A stretch of DNA of 19,716 nucleotides from Prevotella sp. UBA3776 (GTDB lineage Bacteria > Bacteroidota > Bacteroidia > Bacteroidales > Bacteroidaceae). Location: positions 17,724-37,439 of the forward strand of contig DFFM01000022.1 in assembly GCA_002369515.1 (NCBI GenBank), in the 5' to 3' direction. This document shows positions 15,301 to 19,716 of this stretch, piece by piece. The notes under the pieces are model-generated. The model worked only from the letters and a program-made list of their open reading frames with translations. It ran no database searches and was not told the origin of the DNA. The first letter of the stretch is position 1. Each line of letters begins with the position of its first letter. Both the position numbers and the translations under genes were made by a program.

Positions 15301-18211
15301 TCTTTCACTCGCTGTTTTTGACAGTAACAACGCCCAATATGCCTGTACACAGTCAAATTCTGTCTTCAACGCGGAACATTGGCAGCTGCCTATCCAACTG
15401 GTTAATGGCGAGGTGGATACTTGGACGTTCGCTGTCGAGCAGACGGGCGACTACAATTTCACACTCGACATGATAAACAAGACGCTCACGGCAAAGAAAG
15501 TCTCCTTCAGCATTCAGCACGGAAACGAATACTTGCCCATGAGCAAGAACCCCGACACCGGCAACTACGAAGCCCGACTGGCCATCGACGAAAGCATGGG
15601 GAACTACTGGTTCCAAATTGCCGATCAGGACTACGTTACTTTCGCCGCTACCAGCGATGAACAGGGTGACCTGACACAGGGAGGAACGATCACGCTGGCC
15701 AACTCGGGCAACCTCTACATGCTGGGCATTAAAGCGCCGGGAGAATACGATGTGACCTTCAACCCGCAGACGCTCCAACTCACCGTGGCAAAGGCGCAAC
15801 CGAAATACGTGCTGCTCATTAATGACAGCGAAACCAGTGCATTCGAGCTGCGCGAGGACGGCACATACTACAACCACCAGACTGTCACCGAAGCAATGGC
15901 CAGCGAGTTGTTCCGCTTCCGCGTGAAGAATGGCGACATCACGTACTCGGCTGCAAACACTGAACAGCAAAACATGACCCAGGGCGGAGTGGTTGACCTC
16001 ATAGCTAATGGCTACCAGATGCGCATTGAGGAGGCAGGCGAATACGACTTCGTCATCGACGAACAGACACGAAAGATGACCGTGACGTGCAACACACGGA
16101 AGTTCTACATCTTAGGCAACACTGCCGAGCTGGGCGGCTATGACCTGACCCAGATGAAGCGCATGACCTTCAACGAGCAGGCCAACGCCTACGAGTATGT
16201 GCTGAACGTTGAGGAGAACAGCCCCGTCTATTTCTCCGTCGGCACTCAGAAGATGAGTGGAAGCACCGAGGGCGACTGGAACAACTTCAACGCCAACTAT
16301 CGTTATGCTCCGCAGTTCGACACCTCCGTAGAGCTGACTCAGGACAATACGCCCATCCAGTTGGTTCAGCAGAAGGGTGAAATGAGTATCTCCACACCAG
16401 GAACCTACAGAATCAGCATCAATGCGGAAACCCTGATGCTCAGCCTGGTTGAGGATGGCATTCACCAACCTTTGTACATCATGGGCTCTGTCAATTATTG
16501 GCAGGTGGGTGAAACTGTCAAGGAAATGCCGTTCAACCCGCAGACCAACGCATACGAATATGAGTTTACGTCCGACGGAAATGCAAGCATCCTCTTCTTA
16601 GACCGCAGACCGGCTACCTGGGATGAACTCTCCCAGGCTATCAGGTACAGCGTAGTGAACGACGGCACTCAGTATTTCTTGCATGCTGACGAACCGACGG
16701 TGACCCTGCAAGGAAGCACCACGGGTGACGCTGAGTTCCTGCTCGCTCCCGGCACCTACAAGCTGTCCATCAGCAGCGACCGCACACAACTCACCGTTAC
16801 GTGGCCAGAGAATGCAGAGAACAGCTACTACATTCGCAATCAAATCGGCGGCATGTCAGCGATGGCTCAAAACAGCGATGGTACGTTCGTCAGCCAAGTC
16901 AATGTAACCAGAGAGTATATGGAAAGACTAGATCCGCACTTGTATAGCCTTGTACTTGTCAGCGGCACTGGCTATTTCTACGTCAGCACCAAAGATAGCG
17001 GAACCCTCGTCACCGAGGACAATTGTCAGGGACTGGATGTGAGGAAGGTAAATTCACTTCTCAACGTCAACAATTACTTTAACCTCAACGAGATTGGCCA
17101 ATACACCATTACCTTCGACCCGCAGCAGCAAAAGCTAACGTTTGTAAGGCCTCAGAGGAATTTCATCCTCATGGCGACAATGCCTGACGGCTTTGAGAAC
17201 CCCAGCAAGTACTTTACCATGGGCGACGATGGGCACACCTATACGGCAACCATCAACGTAACCGAAGAGGCACTTGCTGCCGCCATCGAACAATACCAAG
17301 GCTATTCCTTCAGCGTTTATGACAATACTGGCTTCTACGGATACGAAGGGAACACCATCACCCTCACATCCGACCAGACCAACCTGCCGCTGGATTTCAT
17401 TGGCTATGACTTTGAGAAAACATATAGTTTCATGGCCGATCAGCCCGGTGATTACACCTTCACCCTCAACTGTGCAGACCCGTCGAACATCACGCTCTCC
17501 ATCAAGGTGCCAGGCATCAGCCAGCTCGACAACGCCATCTATGTGGAGAAAGGACAGGCTCGCGTTGGAGGACAAGGCTTGCTCACACTCGCTCTGAAGA
17601 ACAGCCAAGAAGCCACAGCCTACCAAGTTGCACTTACACTGCCCGAGGGCATCACGTTGGCTACCGGTGAAGACGGAAAATTCATCTATTCATTGAGTGG
17701 GCGCAACAATGGCCATTCTGTGAACATTAGGCTGGAAAATGGGGTTTATTATATTGCAACTCTCTCAGGGCAGTCTGAGCTGATTTCAGATAACGACGGT
17801 GCTATCATCAGTCTGACGCTGAATGTGGATGATAATGTTTCCATTGGTGATTATACCGTGACAATTCAGAATGCCAAATTCTCGACAGAAGACGGAATTT
17901 CTATACCACTTCCCAATAATACAGGCATCATTACTGTGGACAATTACCTGCTTGGCGACGTGAACAACGACGGTGAAGTGGATATTGCCGATGCTGTGTG
18001 TGTAGTAAACCGTGTGATACAGAAGCCTACAGCTGTCTTTATAGAGGCTGCCGCAGATGTAGATTTCGATGAAGTAATAGATATTGCTGATGCAGTTCAA
18101 ATTGTGAACTTTGTAATCAAAAAGATTTATAGTTTCACGCCTGCTGACGGAAGACCAAATGCAGCTCCTATGCGCGCTCCACAAAAGGATTCACTACCCG
18201 ACCCAGAATAA
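12329..18211 (+). CDS. Giant secreted protein with 14 SusE/SusF-like tandem modules, cohesin-like domain and type I dockerin
   Basis: This 1960-residue secreted protein has no single known name. The signal peptide is cut after SNA (about residue 23), with no lipobox. A distinct beta-rich domain covers about 26-183. I then count 14 modules of about 100-120 residues, starting near 186, 287, 401, 515, 620, 731, 840, 954, 1057, 1157, 1257, 1380, 1497 and 1608. Each carries an early NGDGTY-like strand and ends in a GxYxxTxxPxxxxLxV-like strand pair. This is the layout of SusE/SusF starch-binding modules, so glycan binding is plausible but unproven. A cohesin-like beta-sandwich follows (about 1733-1868). 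A type I dockerin (1874-1932) has two calcium loops with Asp/Asn at 1877, 1879, 1881, 1885, 1888 and at 1910, 1912, 1914, 1918, 1921. The tail (1935-1960) is short and polar. No catalytic domain is seen. The next gene begins 27 nt downstream. Confidence 0.85.
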   Translation: MTKQFRLLLSLLLLIFVGGVSNAQTGEILTYQTKYDNNLPNGMFVTYNGRFSVSIQSQRYYNSGYTSKEVKGIGEKQGKGTIVIKVPAGAKKLHFHGFSGTENENVVVNVRFGSSSNTSQFTLPYSSDITLSTSQSNTFVFGSKGAIYYNSVDFGQTLTEDTEVTFVTQAYSKSFALYGVNAEMEAYSLWKGSDGQKVRMTYDFLNKMYSVSTTMAAAEEFAFLDAAGNSYASIAELSADDVVKKDHCTNISVAHGHNFVMGCAGTFTYTLKYADGGLRMNVSGNWPKDYYLCYTDGTDQQVPFVKNDNGEYVLTHALAGQTGFWFVCNDGGVETMLYGPSDNNGNINLRWYNCTNVQLRPQSASTGDLKVGLPAEWSGELTYTINDSGETPLLTVTGWPEADIRITADCDISPIVGNSFVMTNNGDGTFSKKMLLTQQFLDANGQIGVSFIDARGGGSLQLSAPEGNCWIGTADSQDFSLMPKEDAPRFSMNVPGAYVFTVNPQELTLHVEKLTGFYWKSTEEKFTRNEQNGTYELTKTFDPENEPSGFWIEDETRTVLASVNSDNDGFVNNRNHQNLTLQAGGGNYQLNLPGTYTFVLTPNENGMSLDVRRGEEDVWPQPQIQTVYGGYEFDLTYDSQTGTYRDQVMLYVNEPFYFKDTTYGGFIKFGYADQNEVIDATSEEAEATAMYYAPKNDEGAKGFEVSSTGTYILELIPNGNDRGFVVRLAPIKQYSLNLRDPNNQSVPPTAIPFEQNPMTRTYTLQQQLTEGWDFWITNTDTGEAFGAPQGGQTTISRTNSQGITLASGGEIFNIASGGDLTFHLEETPNGLYMNIDGLPTEYNIEVGAKRYKFDDNGDGTYSATIEVEQEDMGSNRYCFTTTYEDDVQFGVKYSTEFNQAFQANTLSQDVMQNMPFGPFQSAPEYMNLPLPVGRYKVTINPELGLLSVTWLSQYDNLQFHMYVNQERIDFVNNGDGTYSANNIHMEEENLDLSLAVFDSNNAQYACTQSNSVFNAEHWQLPIQLVNGEVDTWTFAVEQTGDYNFTLDMINKTLTAKKVSFSIQHGNEYLPMSKNPDTGNYEARLAIDESMGNYWFQIADQDYVTFAATSDEQGDLTQGGTITLANSGNLYMLGIKAPGEYDVTFNPQTLQLTVAKAQPKYVLLINDSETSAFELREDGTYYNHQTVTEAMASELFRFRVKNGDITYSAANTEQQNMTQGGVVDLIANGYQMRIEEAGEYDFVIDEQTRKMTVTCNTRKFYILGNTAELGGYDLTQMKRMTFNEQANAYEYVLNVEENSPVYFSVGTQKMSGSTEGDWNNFNANYRYAPQFDTSVELTQDNTPIQLVQQKGEMSISTPGTYRISINAETLMLSLVEDGIHQPLYIMGSVNYWQVGETVKEMPFNPQTNAYEYEFTSDGNASILFLDRRPATWDELSQAIRYSVVNDGTQYFLHADEPTVTLQGSTTGDAEFLLAPGTYKLSISSDRTQLTVTWPENAENSYYIRNQIGGMSAMAQNSDGTFVSQVNVTREYMERLDPHLYSLVLVSGTGYFYVSTKDSGTLVTEDNCQGLDVRKVNSLLNVNNYFNLNEIGQYTITFDPQQQKLTFVRPQRNFILMATMPDGFENPSKYFTMGDDGHTYTATINVTEEALAAAIEQYQGYSFSVYDNTGFYGYEGNTITLTSDQTNLPLDFIGYDFEKTYSFMADQPGDYTFTLNCADPSNITLSIKVPGISQLDNAIYVEKGQARVGGQGLLTLALKNSQEATAYQVALTLPEGITLATGEDGKFIYSLSGRNNGHSVNIRLENGVYYIATLSGQSELISDNDGAIISLTLNVDDNVSIGDYTVTIQNAKFSTEDGISIPLPNNTGIITVDNYLLGDVNNDGEVDIADAVCVVNRVIQKPTAVFIEAAADVDFDEVIDIADAVQIVNFVIKKIYSFTPADGRPNAAPMRAPQKDSLPDPE
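17948..18124 (+). other. Dockerin type I domain at the C-terminus of the giant protein
   Basis: Residues 1874-1932 hold two EF-hand-like repeats, GDVNNDGEVDIADAVCVVN and ADVDFDEVIDIADAVQIVN. Both keep the calcium ligands at loop positions 1, 3, 5, 9 and 12 and the hydrophobic helix that follows. Dockerins bind cohesins in clostridial cellulosomes. In Bacteroidales they occur on surface proteins without known scaffoldins, so the partner here is unknown. The coding DNA around it is visibly richer in A and T than the central modules. Confidence 0.85.
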
Positions 18212-18238
18212 AAAAAGTAACAAAAAAGAATAGAAAAA

Positions 18239-19459
18239 ATGAAAAAGATTTTGTTTTTCACATTGGCCCTGCTCGCGACAGCGAGCACGGCCTTGGCACA
18301 AAACAAGTTGGTTGTGCCTGACATTGAGATCCCCCAAGGTTGGAATGCCCCATTAGCTGTCAACTTTCAGTTTGACAAAGCCGACACTTATACGGGACTC
18401 TCATTCAATATTGTTGTTCCTTCTGAGCTAAGCTACGAATTGAAAGGAAATGGATCTACAGATTTGGTGGTTGAGAAAGGTGCAGGTCTTCTTGAATCGC
18501 ACTCTGCTACAGGTAACTATGCAAGTGGTATGGCAAACATGGCCATCTTGTCTTTAGCGTCTGAGCCTTTTGTCGGAACTTCAGGAACATTGCTTTCTGT
18601 TACAATCAATGCACCATCCGACGTGGAGGTCGGCCAAAAATATACGTGTACAGTCAAGGATATTGTACTTGTGCCCGTATTTGGATACAAACAAAAGCTG
18701 GACGATGTAACCTTCACCATCACCATTGGTGAGTCAGGTGTTGTTCTCGATGAGAACTCCACGACAATGCCTCCGACCGTCCCGGGAACGAATGTAACGG
18801 TGAAGCGCACCATCAAAGCTGGCTCGTGGAGTACCATCTGCCTGCCGTTTGCCATGAGTTCTGCCCAGCTTGGCGAAGCATTTGGAAACGACGTGGTGCT
18901 GAACAACTTCACAGGCTATGAGGTGACCGACGAAAGTGACGAAGGCGATATCATCGGCATCAAGGTGAATTTCCAGGCTGTCACAGAATTGGAAGCCAAT
19001 CATCCATACATTATCAAGGTAACAGAAGATGTGGACAAGTTCAAGGTTTCAGGTGTCGATATTGCCCCAGAGGAGCAACCGATTGTCGCAACAGTAAATC
19101 GGACAAGAAAACAATGGAGCGAATTTATAGGCACTTATGTGGCCAATACAGTCGTTGGGGATCAAATGCTGTTCATCAGCGGAAACAAATTCTGGTATTC
19201 TACCGGCAATACCAAGATGAGGGGATTCCGTGGCTATTTTGATTTCTACGATGTGCTGACCGAAGTGGAGGATAGTTCAAACGCCAACATCGCTTTCGCC
19301 TTTGATACGACAGACATCAGGGGTATAAAGAATGCTGATACGTTTGTAGAAGGCGCTGTCTATACACTGGGTGGCCAGCTGGTTGGCAAGAACGTGAACG
19401 AGAAGCTGCTCAAGAGAGGTGTCTATATCAAGGACGGCAAGAAGTTCGTGGTGAAATAA
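18239..19459 (+). CDS. Secreted cohesin-like-domain protein with putative type IX C-terminal sorting tail
   Basis: This 406-residue protein has a signal peptide cut after ALA (residue 20). Residues about 22-163 form a predicted cohesin-like beta-sandwich, ending in LDDVTFTITI, similar in layout to the one before the dockerin of the preceding protein. Residues about 185-358 contain GSWSTICLPFAMSSAQLGEAFG, a motif I associate with Bacteroidales surface proteins of unknown role. The last 40 residues (VYTLGGQLVG...RGVYIKDGKKFVVK) resemble the type IX secretion C-terminal signal, which would place it on the cell surface. The start is preceded by an A-rich leader with no Shine-Dalgarno site and lies 27 nt after the giant gene, so co-transcription is likely. 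The exact function is unknown. It may serve as a surface partner for the dockerin protein, but this is inferred only from domains and position. Confidence 0.75.
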   Translation: MKKILFFTLALLATASTALAQNKLVVPDIEIPQGWNAPLAVNFQFDKADTYTGLSFNIVVPSELSYELKGNGSTDLVVEKGAGLLESHSATGNYASGMANMAILSLASEPFVGTSGTLLSVTINAPSDVEVGQKYTCTVKDIVLVPVFGYKQKLDDVTFTITIGESGVVLDENSTTMPPTVPGTNVTVKRTIKAGSWSTICLPFAMSSAQLGEAFGNDVVLNNFTGYEVTDESDEGDIIGIKVNFQAVTELEANHPYIIKVTEDVDKFKVSGVDIAPEEQPIVATVNRTRKQWSEFIGTYVANTVVGDQMLFISGNKFWYSTGNTKMRGFRGYFDFYDVLTEVEDSSNANIAFAFDTTDIRGIKNADTFVEGAVYTLGGQLVGKNVNEKLLKRGVYIKDGKKFVVK

Positions 19460-19482
19460 ACGGTATGTTGAATAGATAAAAA

Positions 19483-19487
19483 AGGAG
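19483..19487 (+). promoter_or_regulatory. Shine-Dalgarno-like site before the small gene
   Basis: AGGAG lies 9 nt before the ATG at 19497. Strong purine SD sites are uncommon in Bacteroidales, and the other genes here have A-rich leaders instead. This one supports the start and suggests the small protein is actively translated. Confidence 0.5.
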
Positions 19488-19496
19488 AAAAAAGAA

Positions 19497-19679
19497 ATGA
19501 AGAAAGAGTATATATTTCCCATTACAAAGTTTGTTTCAGAAATTGAAACCGAACCGCTCGCTGCCAGTGGTGTGACAGGAGAAACGTCCGACGGCGAAAC
19601 CATCGGATATGGTGGCACTGACGATGATGGAACAAAAGACCCCGAAGCCAAGCCCCATTACAACGTCTGGGAGGACTAA
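19497..19679 (+). CDS. Small acidic protein of unknown function (60 aa), Bacteroidales small-peptide type
   Basis: This 60-residue protein begins MKKEYIFPITKFVSEIETEP, passes through LAASGVTG, then has a Gly/Asp-rich segment with TIGYGGTDDDGTKDPEAK, and ends in the aromatic and acidic HYNVWED. It has no classical signal peptide or membrane segment. The pattern MKK.Y..P followed by an LAxSG-like turn and an acidic Gly-rich tail recalls a type of short hypothetical protein I know from Prevotella and Bacteroides, often near surface-protein genes. That likeness is from memory and was not searched. A clear AGGAG site precedes it and it lies 37 nt after the cohesin-like gene, so it probably belongs to the same operon. 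Function is unknown. The AASG segment could be a leader-core boundary of a processed peptide, but no protease or maturase gene is in the window. Confidence 0.65.
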   Translation: MKKEYIFPITKFVSEIETEPLAASGVTGETSDGETIGYGGTDDDGTKDPEAKPHYNVWED

Positions 19680-19716
19680 ACGAGCCTGTATAAACCAAAA
19701 AGATGTCGCCAAAACC

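Noticed and set aside
19703..19716. An ATG at 19703 that could start another gene
   Set aside because: Only four codons remain before the window ends, so nothing supports it beyond an A-rich leader.

Overview
The window looks like Bacteroidales DNA, most probably a Prevotellaceae (Prevotella sensu lato) genome. The evidence is a SusC/SusD pair, lipoproteins with Bacteroidetes-type lipoboxes, A-rich leaders instead of Shine-Dalgarno sites before most genes, -7 boxes of the TAnnTTTG type, BACON domains, and a C-terminal tail resembling type IX secretion signals. No rRNA, tRNA, CRISPR array, transposase or regulator gene was seen.

Left part (52-11233, all minus strand): one compact polysaccharide utilization locus in the transcribed order susC - susD - surface glycan-binding lipoprotein - GH16 endo-glucanase lipoprotein - GH3 exo-glucosidase. 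The enzyme pair points to a beta-glucan substrate (laminarin-type beta-1,3-glucan and/or mixed-linkage beta-1,3/1,4-glucan). GH16 would cut the polymer at the surface, the binding protein and SusCD would capture and import oligosaccharides, and GH3 would trim them to glucose in the periplasm. The binding protein carries a recent 510-bp tandem duplication of a binding module, and the susD-to-binding-protein gap holds a GC-rich hairpin element.

Middle (11234-12328): a 1.1-kb AT-rich divergent intergenic region with no convincing gene. It holds tandem A-rich repeats in the susC leader, a degenerate interspersed repeat, an 18-bp perfect palindrome, three copies of a 15-bp motif (two in direct orientation exactly 21 bp apart, one inverted), a 38-bp near-perfect inverted repeat, and candidate promoters for both directions.

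Right part (12329-19679, plus strand): a three-gene cassette. The first gene encodes a 1960-residue secreted protein. I divide it into an N-terminal domain, 14 tandem SusE/SusF-like modules of about 100-120 residues, a cohesin-like beta-sandwich and a type I dockerin. The second encodes a 406-residue secreted protein with an N-terminal cohesin-like domain and a C-terminal tail like a type IX sorting signal. The third encodes a 60-residue acidic small protein of a Bacteroidales type with no known function. Short gaps suggest co-transcription. The pairing of a dockerin-bearing giant with a cohesin-like, possibly surface-anchored neighbour is the most interesting signal here: it may be a non-cellulosomal surface assembly. 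That reading is inference from domain architecture only.
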